DNA from: Intestinimonas butyriciproducens
Lineage (GTDB): Bacteria > Bacillota > Clostridia > Oscillospirales > Butyricicoccaceae
DNA: 64,000 nucleotides
Reading direction: 5' to 3'
Assembly (NCBI RefSeq): GCF_016901775.1
Contig: NZ_JACJKW010000016.1
Location: forward strand, 1-64,000
Below the pieces are notes generated by a model. That model did not search any database. It was not told the DNA's origin and saw only the letters and a list, made by a program, of their open reading frames with translations. Below are positions 1 through 8,217 of this stretch, piece by piece. How positions within the stretch are numbered: position 1 is the stretch's first letter; each line of letters starts with the position of its first letter. Made by a program: the position numbers and the translations under genes.

Positions 1-5
1 CAGCT

Positions 6-42
6 AAAAACGGGAGAGGCGCCGCTGGCGCGACGCCTCTCC
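6..42 (-). terminator. Intrinsic terminator at left edge
   Basis: A 9-bp stem (GGAGAGGCG at 13-21 with CGCCTCTCC at 34-42) is followed on the minus strand by a TTTTT run. It would end transcripts of the small minus-strand gene just to the right. Confidence 0.6.
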
Positions 43-124
43 GCCTAAAAACTTAATATTTCCTGCCAGGGGGCTTTTTTGTACTGTCCGCACAAGATGG
101 GGCAGTTCAAAAGCCCGGCTCTTT

Positions 125-528
125 TTATTTTTTATAGGTCAGAGTGATGAGAACATTATAAAGGGTGTATGGATCCTTCAGAAAGGGAAAGTGATAGGTT
201 TGGCATGGGGTGTGTATTTTTAGCGTGTGGCAAGGGGCCAGAGAGCAGCCGGAAACAAAAGAGAGAGGAAGGTCTACCGTTCCACCTGCCGGAGTATACC
301 CATACAAGCGGCAGTCGGTGATGGTCAGGGAGATTTTTGCAGCTGATCGGTAAAGCCGTAGAAAAAGAAATTCCGCCGTCCCCCAGATCCCAATCAGGAA
401 AAGAATCTGGGGGCGAAACAGGAAACACAGCAGAGCGAAAAAAGGCAGGGGCACCCCAGAATGCATCCCAGGGCAAAGGGAGGAAGAAGCGGTTTTCCAC
501 AGGCCAGGATCTGTTTACAACGGTTCAT
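125..528 (-). pseudogene. Small membrane protein with PH-like domain, frameshifted
   Basis: I do not recognise a named family. Reading from an ATG at 528, nine bases after a GGAAAGG ribosome site, gives a short hydrophobic N-terminus that soon runs into a stop. A second frame from about 443 to 125 continues with another hydrophobic stretch (FFALLCFLFRPQILFLIGIW) and then a beta-rich tail resembling bacterial PH-like domains (alternating strands, ending in LKDPYTLYNVLITL). The frames join if the run of six T at 443-438 (minus strand) were seven. The restored gene is 405 nt, 134 residues. Either a real lesion, a phase-variable tract or a base-calling error. The 113-residue second frame alone could start at the ATG at 466, but that has no good ribosome site. 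Confidence 0.45.
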
Positions 529-657
529 TGTTCTCATCCTTTCCGATTCCATGTGGAGAGTGTAACAAAAATAAATATAATAATCAACTAAAAATAAAGA
601 TTATAGTTTCTTAATAGCAGATAATAGCCCGTATACACTAAGATAGAGGTGGTTGTG

Positions 658-987
658 TTGGACTATGCATTGCTGGGGAAACGGATCCGGGATGAGCGGC
701 TGCTGTTGCGCCTGACCATAGAACAGCTGGCCGAAAAAGTGAACAAAAGCACCAACTATATCGGTCAGATCGAGCGCTGTGATGGAAAACCCAGCCTGGA
801 GACCATTGTGGATATTGCCAATGCCCTGGGCACCACGGTGGACAGTCTGCTTCGGGACAGTTTGCCGGCGGCCCAGCGGGATGGAGCGGACCAGGAGCTG
901 CTTTCTCTCTTTGCATCCCTGGATGAAAAAGGGAAAGCCTTCTTGCTGGATGTGGTCAAACGGTATGTATATTATTATGGAAAGTAG
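658..987 (+). CDS. XRE-family helix-turn-helix regulator
   Basis: A DNA-binding protein of about 109 residues. An HTH_3 domain occupies roughly residues 5-60 (GKRIRDERLLLRLTIEQLA, then NKSTNYIGQIE and PSLETIVDIANALGTTVDSL), followed by a short helical tail ending in RYVYYYGK. The start is uncertain: GAGGTGG at 646-652 best serves the TTG at 658, with in-frame GTG codons at 649 and 655 as alternatives. The gene stands alone and ends at a bidirectional terminator shared with the convergent reductase. Such small XRE proteins usually repress their own or neighbouring promoters; no target is evident here. Confidence 0.8.
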   Translation: MDYALLGKRIRDERLLLRLTIEQLAEKVNKSTNYIGQIERCDGKPSLETIVDIANALGTTVDSLLRDSLPAAQRDGADQELLSLFASLDEKGKAFLLDVVKRYVYYYGK

Positions 988-994
988 CCTGAGT

Positions 995-1032
995 AAAAGA
1001 AAAGACCGGCCTTTGGCCGGTCTTTTCTTTTA
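995..1032. terminator. Bidirectional terminator
   Basis: A hairpin built on GACCGGCC-TTTG-GGCCGGTC type pairing, flanked by A-rich and T-rich runs, sits between the convergent XRE and reductase genes and can serve both. Confidence 0.85.
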
Positions 1033-2184
1033 CTATTTTCCAAATACTTCTTTGGCCCGGGCCATGTTTTCGGTGACCTTTACACCGAAGGGACAGCGGC
1101 TTTCGCAGGCACGGCAGCCGATGCACTGGGAGGCATGGGCCCCCAGCTCTTCATAGTGGGCCTGGACGGTGGGAGGAGGCGTTTGTCCTTTTTCCACCAG
1201 ATCCAGCAGTTTATGGACCTGAGCGATGTTGATATGGGAAGGGCAGGGCAGGCAGTGGTTGCAGTACATACATTTGCCCTTGAGAGAGAATTGGGGCGTG
1301 GAGGCCAGGACCACAGAATAGTCCTTTTCTTCCGGGGAGGCCGTTTCATACCGGAGGGCTTCTGTCATTTCTTCCGGTGTTCGCACACCCACCAGCACGC
1401 TGCCCACCGCCGGACGGTCCATGGCATAGTGGATGCATTGGATGGGGGAGAGGGCCACGCCGAAGGGGGAGCGCTGGGCAGTCAGGAGAGAGCCGGCCGC
1501 CAGGCTTTTCATCACGGTGATGCCGATGTTTTCCCGCTGGCAGGTCTCATAGAATCTGGCCCGCAGGGGGTGCATTCCCAGAAGGGGCTGCTGATAGGTG
1601 GCGGGGTCAAAGAGAGGAGCGGTGGAGCCCAGACCGTCGGGGAGCAGATCGTAGGCCGGGTTGATGCTGAAGAGGATCACATCCACAATGCCGCTTTCGA
1701 TGGCCCGCAGGCCGATGTGAGGATCGTGGGTGCTGATGCCGATGGTGCGCACCGTACCTTGTTGTTTCAGCTTCTGAGCGTAGTCCGCCGTACCGCCGGA
1801 GAAGATCTGGTCAAACTCCTGGTCGGTGTCCACACAGTGGAACATACCGATATCCATATAATCGGTGTCCAGACGATGGAGCAGATCTTCGAAGAAAAAC
1901 TGGGTTTCTTTTAATTCCCGGGTGCGGCCATACTGGCCGTCCTTCCATCGGGCGCCGAAATGGCCCTGGATGAGCACTTTGTCCCGCCTTCCCTTCAAAG
2001 CCAGGCTGATATCCCGGCGCACATTGGGTTCGGACATGAACACATCCAGAATATTGATGCCGCCCTCCAAAGCGGTATCCACCACCCTGTGGATGGTTTT
2101 GGCGTCCAGGCCTTCCAGGTGCTCGCAGCCAAGGCCGATTTCGCTGGCTTGCAGCCCGGAGCGGCCCAGGGTTTTATAAATCAT
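1033..2184 (-). CDS. Aldo/keto reductase with C-terminal 2x[4Fe-4S] ferredoxin domain
   Basis: 383 residues. Residues 1-280 show an aldo/keto reductase barrel (MIYKTLGRSGLQASEIGLG; VDTALEGGINILD; VRTIGISTHDP). Residues 300-383 hold two cysteine clusters, CMYCNHCLPCP and CIGCRACESRCP, that should bind two [4Fe-4S] clusters. The family is common in anaerobes, with unknown substrates. Unusually, the Asp (about 47) is present but no Tyr sits five residues later, and the position of the usual catalytic Lys appears to be His (QGHFG), so classical NADPH-carbonyl chemistry may be lost. The ATG follows a GAGGTGG site. It ends at the terminator shared with the XRE gene and lies downstream of the binding lipoprotein. 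Confidence 0.88.
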   Translation of the reverse strand: MIYKTLGRSGLQASEIGLGCEHLEGLDAKTIHRVVDTALEGGINILDVFMSEPNVRRDISLALKGRRDKVLIQGHFGARWKDGQYGRTRELKETQFFFEDLLHRLDTDYMDIGMFHCVDTDQEFDQIFSGGTADYAQKLKQQGTVRTIGISTHDPHIGLRAIESGIVDVILFSINPAYDLLPDGLGSTAPLFDPATYQQPLLGMHPLRARFYETCQRENIGITVMKSLAAGSLLTAQRSPFGVALSPIQCIHYAMDRPAVGSVLVGVRTPEEMTEALRYETASPEEKDYSVVLASTPQFSLKGKCMYCNHCLPCPSHINIAQVHKLLDLVEKGQTPPPTVQAHYEELGAHASQCIGCRACESRCPFGVKVTENMARAKEVFGK

Positions 2185-2214
2185 ATATGGCCACCTCGTT
2201 TCATGGATTTGCCT

Positions 2215-3867
2215 TTATTGTAGCACGGGGAAAACAGTGGAACAAGGAAAAAGAAAGGAGCGCCCCGAAGGGCGCTCCCGAAAACGGAGGAGTGTGCAGT
2301 TTTGTTGGGCCCAGCTCAGCTGTTCAAAGCGGGTCAGGCCGGCGGGAGTCAGATTGACGCCCTGGAGTTTTTGATTGAAAGCCCGCACATTGCTGCCCTG
2401 GTACAGGAGGATCTGGGGGCACAGATGATTGAGGGTCTTGTTCAGCTCCACGATGGCGGCATCACGGGCGTCGTCATCGATGGTGGAAGCGATGGCATCG
2501 ATCTGGGCGTCGATTTCCGGAATGTTGGTACGGCTCTGGCTGGAAGAGCCAATGGAATTGCTGTGGAACACACCCTTCAGGAAGGTGACGATATCGGTGG
2601 AAGAATAGCCGCCGATGGAAGCGGTGAAGTTGCCTTCAGCTGTCACCGACACATAGGTGGCGGTATCCGGGCTTTCGATCTCACAGCTGATGCCGATTTC
2701 TTTCAGATTGGCCTGGATCACCTCAGCCATACGGCGCTTACCCTCATTGGAGCACAGGATGCTCAGTTCGATGGAAGCCGGGTCTACGCCGGACTGCTCC
2801 AGCCACTGCTTGGCCTTTTCCACATCATAGGTATCGCCGTTTTTCCCGCTGGTGGAGCTCATGCCCACGGGCAGCTGAGAGACGGCCACGCTGCCCAGGC
2901 CGTTGGCGGCCACGGTGACCAGATCTTCCTTATTGATGGCACAGTTGCTGGCATGGCGGACCGCTTCATTGTCCAGGCCGGGTTTTTCGTTGTTCAGAGT
3001 CATCCAGGACAGGATGTTGGAATTGGAGCGGACGGTGTCCAGTTCTTCGTTTTCTTCCATGCGTTCCAGATCCACGGTTTCCACTTCCATGAGGAAATCC
3101 ACTTCTCCGGCCTCCAGGGCAATGGTGCGGGCCGAGCCTTCGGGAATGATCTTCCAGGTCATGTCCTTGATGGCGGGAGCGCCGGCATAGTAATCGTCAA
3201 AGGCTTCAAAGGTGATGGAAACGCCGCTCTGCCAATCCACAAATTTGTAGGGGCCGGTGCCGATGGGGTTTTTGCCGAAGTCATTGCCGCTGTCAATGAG
3301 TTCTTTGGGCAAAATGGCGTTGCCGTGGTTGGACAGGTCATAGAGCAGAGTGGCTGTGGGGGTGGGAGTGGTGATCCTGATGGTGTAATCATCTTCTGCG
3401 GTGACGGTCTCCACGGTGGTGGTATAGTTGGAAATATCGGTGCAGGTCTTGGCCCGTTCCAGAGAGGCCACCACATCTTCGGCGGTCATATCGCTGCCGT
3501 CGTGGAACTTGACGCCCTGGCGCAGATGAAAGACCCATTCGGTGTCGCTGGTGTTTTCATAACTTTCCGCCAGATCGGCCACAGGCTGCATGTTTTCGTC
3601 CATGGTCACCAGTGTGTTGTAGGTGAGCAGATTCATGTAGATGCCCGCCAGAGCGTTGTGTTCTGTGGGGGAGAGTGTGGAGGCTTCGCTGCCGGTGGCA
3701 ATGACAATGCTGTCCTTGGCCGGTGCTTTTTCCTCTTCTTTGTCCGCGGTCTGGCTTCCCTTGGTGTTTTCCTGGGCTGTGTCTTTCTGGCATCCGGCCA
3801 GAAGCCCCAGGGACAGCATCCCGGCCAGAGCCAGAGCCAAAAGCTGCGTTGTGCGTTTTTTCATCAT
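2215..3867 (-). CDS. Peptide/nickel-type ABC substrate-binding lipoprotein, stop-loss extension
   Basis: An SBP_bac_5 (OppA/DppA-type) extracytoplasmic binding protein. Residues 1-26 are a lipoprotein signal with lipobox LLAGC, then a Lys/Glu-rich linker and the domain opening DSIVIATGSEASTLSPTEHN. It is a clear paralogue of the lipoprotein at 43.2 kb, which ends at SWGE. Here the matching point SWAQ is followed by CAA where TAA would end the protein (2304-2302), and translation runs about 30 residues further, through an intrinsic terminator hairpin. The ancestral product was therefore probably 521 residues. No permease or ATPase genes lie nearby, so it is an orphan receptor. A weak site (AAAGGC) precedes the two adjacent ATG codons. 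Confidence 0.9.
   Translation of the reverse strand: MMKKRTTQLLALALAGMLSLGLLAGCQKDTAQENTKGSQTADKEEEKAPAKDSIVIATGSEASTLSPTEHNALAGIYMNLLTYNTLVTMDENMQPVADLAESYENTSDTEWVFHLRQGVKFHDGSDMTAEDVVASLERAKTCTDISNYTTTVETVTAEDDYTIRITTPTPTATLLYDLSNHGNAILPKELIDSGNDFGKNPIGTGPYKFVDWQSGVSITFEAFDDYYAGAPAIKDMTWKIIPEGSARTIALEAGEVDFLMEVETVDLERMEENEELDTVRSNSNILSWMTLNNEKPGLDNEAVRHASNCAINKEDLVTVAANGLGSVAVSQLPVGMSSTSGKNGDTYDVEKAKQWLEQSGVDPASIELSILCSNEGKRRMAEVIQANLKEIGISCEIESPDTATYVSVTAEGNFTASIGGYSSTDIVTFLKGVFHSNSIGSSSQSRTNIPEIDAQIDAIASTIDDDARDAAIVELNKTLNHLCPQILLYQGSNVRAFNQKLQGVNLTPAGLTRFEQLSWAQQNCTLLRFRERPSGRSFLFPCSTVFPVLQ
2257..2278 (-). terminator. Intrinsic terminator lying inside the open frame
   Basis: A perfect 9-bp stem (GGAGCGCCC with GGGCGCTCC) is followed on the minus strand by TTTCTTTTTCC. 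It lies between the presumed ancestral stop of the binding lipoprotein and the present stop, so most mRNA should end before the stop codon. Confidence 0.85.
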
Positions 3868-3920
3868 GGCAGCCTTTTTGAAAATATTAAGAAAATATGT
3901 CGGATCTGTTTCCGTAGGGT

Positions 3921-3949
3921 ATTGTAGCGGGGAAAAACGCCCAATGCAA
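3921..3949 (-). promoter_or_regulatory. SigA-type promoter of the binding lipoprotein
   Basis: Minus strand TTGCAT, 17-bp spacer, TACAAT, about 55 bases upstream of the start codon. Confidence 0.6.
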
Positions 3950-4127
3950 CCTTTATTCGATATTGTGATAGGGTAAAGCAGCGTTATTGAATGTGTCTAT
4001 AATAACTCAGGATATTTTGTGCAAAAGGACGGAAAACTTTAGAAGAGGGAGAAACGGGAACTTTTGGAAAAGGGAATCGTCTAATGGAGTAAGCAGCTCT
4101 TTAAAACACGAAAGGAGAGGACGGGAC

Positions 4128-6185
4128 ATGAAAAGAATCATGGCGTGGATCGTGGCAATGACGCTTCTGCTGGGGATGACCCCCAGCGCTTTGGGAGCAT
4201 CGGAAGAGTGGAATCAGCAGGCCCAGCAGGTCACCCAAAAGGTCAAGGCTCTTCTCGGGATCGGCGATGAGTACACCGATTTCCACAGTGAGTATCAGAC
4301 CAACGAAGGGGTGCCTTTGTGGATGCTCAACTGGAGCTTGGGTGAGCTGCGGCTGACGGTGGAGGCTACTGCTCAAGGGCAAGTGATGGAATACCGGCTG
4401 GATGATGGGGACTATTCCTCTCAGGAGCCGGGATTTGCTCCCTCTGTGCCCAAGGTGAGTGATGCCCAGGCTTTGAAGTTGGCCCAGGCCTTCATCGACA
4501 AGCTGCTGCTGGAGGGGGAAAGCGTGAAGCTGGACGCTTCCCAGATCAGCCGGGGCGGCGATGAGATCTGGTTTTATTTTGATATTGCCCTCCATGGTCT
4601 GCCCTCCCCCTTGTCTGGACGGATCACCCTGGACGGGGAAGATGGAACGGTGATTTCCTATCGCCGCACCAATCCGGAGAACTATCGGGGTGGAGTGGAT
4701 AGCCCCAAGCCTTCGGTAACTTTGGAGCAGGGCCGTGTTACTTTGCAGGGAACCCAGAAGCTTCAGCTGGAATACACCCGGCAGATGGAAAATGGTACAG
4801 AGAGCCAGCAGGCTCATTTGCGCTATGTGCCGGTGAGCGGGGACAATTATGTGGTGGATGCTTTTACCGGAAAAGCGGTCAACCTGTCCCAGCTATGGCA
4901 AGAATACTATAAGGAATCCGGCGATCAGGAAAGCGGAGGCAGCAATTCTGCTGCGGACGGCGGCCTGAGCGAAGTGGAGCTGGAAGGGCTGGGCAAGCTG
5001 GATCAGGTTCTGGAAGAGAAGGAACTGGACAGTTTGCTGCGGCAGATGCCTCAGCTGGCCCTTCAGGATTTTCAGCTGGCCGAGACGGCCTATTATTATA
5101 ACAAGGAAGACGATTGCTATACTGCCTCCCTCAGCTATACACGGCAGAAGGGAGAGGTGCGGGAATACAAAAATGCCACTGTCAATGCTTCCGATGGACA
5201 GCTGATCCGGTTCTTTGCCTTTGGAGATGAAGAGCGGGAGGTTTTGGAAGGAGAAGCGGCTATGGCAAAAGGCCGGGCCTTCCTGGAAACCTATTTCCCC
5301 CAGCAGTTCAGCCAGGTGGGAACCTATGAGGGAAGTAGTCTGCAAGGAGAAGGCGTGGCGCTGGTGCGTCAGGCAAATGGCGTGCCTTTCCCGGAAAACT
5401 ATTATCGCATGAGTTTTGACAAGCAGACTGGCGCCCTGCTGTCCTTCCAGGGGCAATGGGATGAAGATGTGACCTTTGCTGGCAAAGAGGGGATCATTTC
5501 CCTGGAGCAGGCCGAGAGCATCTGGAAGGAAGCTCATCCGGTGGAGCTGGGGTATTCGGCAGCTCCCACCGATCATGGGGATAAATTGATGCTGGCCTAT
5601 CAGTATACGGAGGAGGCCAAGCAGGTTTATGGTGTGGATGCACTGTCCGGCGATGCTCTGCGCAATCAGTGGGAGCAGGTGCAGGTTTCCTATACCGATG
5701 TAAAGGAAGGAGACAGCGAGATTTTGGCCCTGGCCCAGATGGGCGTGGGCTTCAAGAGCGATCTGTTCCAAAAGAACAAGGCGCTGACCCAGGCGGATCT
5801 GCTGGCCTTCCTGGTGTCGGCTCAGGGTCAGTATTACGATCCTCAGGTGCCGGAAGAGCTGGAAAGCCTGTACTGGAGTGCCTATGAGCTGGGTATTCTG
5901 GAAAAGAGCCAGCGGCAGGAGGACGCCCTGATTACCCGGGGGCAGCTGGTGAAGATCATTCTGGATATGTCGGGCTATGGCAAGGCGGCCGGAATGTGGC
6001 AGATCTATCAGTGCAACTTCAGCGATGCCGGAAAGATCCCCAAAGAATATTACGGTTATGCCGCCATTGCCCAGGGATTGGGCATGGTGAAGGGGAATGG
6101 CAGCGGCCGGTTTGCGGCCCAGGATACCGCTACCCGGGAGCAGATGGCGCTGATGTTCTACCGCTTTATGAATCGTCCCGTATAG
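4128..6185 (+). CDS. SLH-domain surface protein with YcdB/PepSY-like repeats
   Basis: 685 residues, secreted. Residues 1-23 form a signal peptide (MKRIMAWIVAMTLLLGMTPS, cut near ALGA). The middle has repeated segments of the YcdB/YcdC-PepSY kind, with strands such as DAQALKLAQAFIDKLL and GTVISYRRTNPENYRGG. About the last 165 residues form three S-layer homology repeats (SEILALAQMGV, YWSAYELGILE, FSDAGKIPKEYYGYAAIAQG, ending TREQMALMFYRFMNRP), which normally anchor proteins to pyruvylated cell-wall polymer. The ATG was chosen because AAAGGAGAGG lies just before it and a signal peptide follows; the frame stays open 47 codons upstream. A monocistronic gene closed by a strong terminator. The exact function is unknown. 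Confidence 0.85.
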   Translation: MKRIMAWIVAMTLLLGMTPSALGASEEWNQQAQQVTQKVKALLGIGDEYTDFHSEYQTNEGVPLWMLNWSLGELRLTVEATAQGQVMEYRLDDGDYSSQEPGFAPSVPKVSDAQALKLAQAFIDKLLLEGESVKLDASQISRGGDEIWFYFDIALHGLPSPLSGRITLDGEDGTVISYRRTNPENYRGGVDSPKPSVTLEQGRVTLQGTQKLQLEYTRQMENGTESQQAHLRYVPVSGDNYVVDAFTGKAVNLSQLWQEYYKESGDQESGGSNSAADGGLSEVELEGLGKLDQVLEEKELDSLLRQMPQLALQDFQLAETAYYYNKEDDCYTASLSYTRQKGEVREYKNATVNASDGQLIRFFAFGDEEREVLEGEAAMAKGRAFLETYFPQQFSQVGTYEGSSLQGEGVALVRQANGVPFPENYYRMSFDKQTGALLSFQGQWDEDVTFAGKEGIISLEQAESIWKEAHPVELGYSAAPTDHGDKLMLAYQYTEEAKQVYGVDALSGDALRNQWEQVQVSYTDVKEGDSEILALAQMGVGFKSDLFQKNKALTQADLLAFLVSAQGQYYDPQVPEELESLYWSAYELGILEKSQRQEDALITRGQLVKIILDMSGYGKAAGMWQIYQCNFSDAGKIPKEYYGYAAIAQGLGMVKGNGSGRFAAQDTATREQMALMFYRFMNRPV

Positions 6186-6192
6186 ACAAAAA

Positions 6193-6231
6193 GCCAAAGA
6201 AGCGGCCCGCATTGCGGGCCGCTTCTTTGGC
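6193..6231. terminator. Strong bidirectional terminator
   Basis: A near-perfect 17-bp stem (GCCAAAGAAGCGGCCCGC and its complement) with loop ATTG, between the convergent SLH and RluA genes. Confidence 0.9.
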
Positions 6232-6238
6232 GCATGGG

Positions 6239-7204
6239 TTAGTTTTTTGGTTGATTATAAAAGAAGGGAAGAAAGGGCACATCCTCCACCTGGAAGGTCT
6301 TGCCCCTGAGATAGGAAAGCTCGCCCCAGTCGCCTTCCTGGGAAAAATGAAGTTTGTAGGAGTAGAGAGCCTGATGGGTCATGCCATAGGGGCGGTTGCG
6401 CTCCATGGTGCCGTACTTGGTGTCGCCCACCAAGGGCCAGCCCCGGTGGGACAACTGCACACGGATCTGATGGGTGCGGCCGGTGAAGAGCTCACACTCC
6501 ACCAAAGAGAGCTTGCCCCGGCTTTGCAGCACTTTATAGCTCATGGAAGCGGTGCGGGCGCCGGGGGTATTCTTTTTCACCACCCGCACCTGGTTTTGCT
6601 TGCTGTCCTTCAAAAGGGTATCCTGGATGACGGCCTGCCGGGGGGAGGGGGTGCCGTGGACCAGGCAAAGGTAGAATTTCTGCACCTGGTGCAGCCGGAT
6701 CTTCTCGTTGAGCACCCGCAGCCCTTCCGCCGTTTTGGCGGCCATGACAATGCCGCCGGTATACCGGTCGATCCGGTTGCACAAGGCGGGGGTAAAGGAC
6801 TGCTCTTTGTCCGGGTCCCATTCTCCTTTTTCATAGAGATAGGCCTTGATGTGGTTGATCAGGGTGTCCAGCGTGCCCTGGTCGTCTTCATGGACCACCA
6901 TTCCGGGGCGCTTGTCGCACAGGAGAATGTGATCGTCTTCATAGAGGATGTGCAGCCGGGGAGTGATGCGGCGGAAGGCTTCCTCTTCCTTCACAGGCTG
7001 GAAAAATTCATCGTTGATATAAAGGGAGAGCACATCCCCCTCGGTCAGCCGGTCGCTGGTCTGGCACCGTTTGCCATTGCATTTGATCCGCTTGAGGCGC
7101 ACATATTTGTGCATCAGGGAGGGGGGCAGTGAGGGCAGGGCTTTTTGAAGAAACTTGTCCAGCCGCTGGCCGGCGTCGTTTTTGCCGATGGTCATCTCTC
7201 GCAT
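6239..7204 (-). CDS. RluA-family RNA pseudouridine synthase
   Basis: 321 residues. An N-terminal S4 RNA-binding domain (about 12-75, AGQRLDKFLQKALPSLP) precedes the RluA catalytic domain. The catalytic loop reads CNRIDRYTGGIVMAAK, with the nucleophilic Asp in RID; the first position is Asn instead of the His of HRLD, as in a known Firmicute subgroup. GRTHQIRVQLSHRGWPLVGD marks the C-terminal signature. It isomerises uridine in 23S rRNA or tRNA; the target site cannot be told from sequence. The ATG follows AGGAGA. It is divergent from yceD-rpmF and convergent to the SLH gene. Confidence 0.9.
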   Translation of the reverse strand: MREMTIGKNDAGQRLDKFLQKALPSLPPSLMHKYVRLKRIKCNGKRCQTSDRLTEGDVLSLYINDEFFQPVKEEEAFRRITPRLHILYEDDHILLCDKRPGMVVHEDDQGTLDTLINHIKAYLYEKGEWDPDKEQSFTPALCNRIDRYTGGIVMAAKTAEGLRVLNEKIRLHQVQKFYLCLVHGTPSPRQAVIQDTLLKDSKQNQVRVVKKNTPGARTASMSYKVLQSRGKLSLVECELFTGRTHQIRVQLSHRGWPLVGDTKYGTMERNRPYGMTHQALYSYKLHFSQEGDWGELSYLRGKTFQVEDVPFLPFFYNQPKN

Positions 7205-7335
7205 GGCGTTCTCCTGTCGGGTTGTTTTTTTCGGGAATTTGTGATATCATTATACACCAGCGGCGCTCTTTTGCAAACGGGCCGCTGAGGTCCAGGGCGA
7301 AAAATTGGGAAATGCGGGTTTTTTGAAACTATTTC

Positions 7336-7364
7336 TTGACAAACCCCTGGCAGAACACTATAAT
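7336..7364 (+). promoter_or_regulatory. SigA promoter of yceD-rpmF
   Basis: Consensus TTGACA, 17-bp spacer and consensus TATAAT; the start site would be near 7371, about 26 bases before the GTG start. Confidence 0.9.
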
Positions 7365-7396
7365 ATTCGATGTATCATTGTGGGAGGTGTGTATTT

Positions 7397-7897
7397 GTGC
7401 TGCTCAACCTCCGTGATGTGCTGGCTTCCGAAGGGATGTGTCTGCCCTTTGATTATGCCTTTTCCCTGGCGGAAGAGGAGCTTTATGGGGAGCACCCGTT
7501 TCAGGAGCCGGTGAAGGTCCAGGGGAAATTGGAGAACAAGGCCGATGTGTTTTATCTCTCGGCTGCCGTTTCGGTTCCTGTTTCCACCCGCTGCGCCCGC
7601 TGCGGCAAGCCGGTGGAGTATGTGAAAAAACTGGATCTTGCGTTGGTCATCACCCAGACGGTCAGCGGCGATGATATTGCCGAGGATGTGTATGTGGTGG
7701 AAGGGGACAGCTTTGAGCTGGACGATATCGTCCGGGAAGAGCTGCTTCTGCACATGGAACTGTCGGTGCTTTGCAAAGAGGATTGCAAGGGACTGTGCCC
7801 CAAGTGCGGCCACGATTTGAACGAAGGAGACTGCGGCTGTGACCGCAGGGAGATCGATCCACGCCTTCAAAAGCTCACACAGCTTTTTCAGGAATAA
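7397..7897 (+). CDS. yceD: YceD/DUF177 protein
   Basis: 166 residues from a GTG at 7397, chosen because GGGAGGTG lies seven bases upstream and the N-terminus LLNLRDVLASEG matches the family. Two cysteine pairs, CARCGKP and CPKCGHDLNEGDCGC, suggest a zinc site; the acidic tail ends in LQKLTQLFQE. DUF177 proteins sit upstream of rpmF across bacteria and have been linked to 23S rRNA accumulation. It is the first gene after a consensus promoter, with rpmF 35 bases downstream. Confidence 0.9.
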   Translation: MLLNLRDVLASEGMCLPFDYAFSLAEEELYGEHPFQEPVKVQGKLENKADVFYLSAAVSVPVSTRCARCGKPVEYVKKLDLALVITQTVSGDDIAEDVYVVEGDSFELDDIVREELLLHMELSVLCKEDCKGLCPKCGHDLNEGDCGCDRREIDPRLQKLTQLFQE

Positions 7898-7932
7898 ATA
7901 ATATGTTTTCATAGATCGAGGAGGTGTCACCG

Positions 7933-8121
7933 ATGGCGGTCCCGAAGAGTAAAATCTCGAAACAGAGAAGAGACAAGCGGCGTAGTGCCCACTGGAAGCT
8001 GGAAGTTCCCGGTATGGTCAAGTGCCCCAAGTGCGGCGAGATGGTCATGCCCCATAGAGCATGCAGAAGCTGCGGCACATATAAAGGCCGTGAGGTCCTC
8101 AAAGTCGAGGTCAGCAAATAA
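7933..8121 (+). CDS. rpmF: 50S ribosomal protein L32
   Basis: 62 residues starting [20 protein letters not shown], the diagnostic L32 N-terminus. [18 protein letters not shown] supplies four cysteines of the zinc-binding form. The ATG at 7933 follows GAGGAGGTG. Co-transcribed with yceD and closed by a hairpin with a T run. Confidence 0.97.
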   Translation: MAVPKSKISKQRRDKRRSAHWKLEVPGMVKCPKCGEMVMPHRACRSCGTYKGREVLKVEVSK

Positions 8122-8135
8122 CACACGCATGAAAG

Positions 8136-8168
8136 ATAGAGAGGGGACACCACCTTCTCTATTTTTTG
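8136..8168 (+). terminator. Terminator after rpmF
   Basis: An imperfect ATAGAGAGG/CCTTCTCTAT stem followed by TTTTTT. It separates rpmF from the DUF512 gene. Confidence 0.6.
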
Positions 8169-8217
8169 TTATGTGGATGTTTTTGACCAAATGTTTGCCG
8201 AAAAGGAGGAACGGCCT

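Noticed and set aside
2302-3927. 541-codon plus-strand open frame opposite the binding lipoprotein
   Set aside because: Gly/His-rich antisense composition; the minus frame has a lipoprotein signal and clear family match.
8173-8217. Earlier ATG start for the DUF512 gene
   Set aside because: It would overlap the terminator after rpmF and has no ribosome site, whereas AAGGAGG serves the GTG at 8218.
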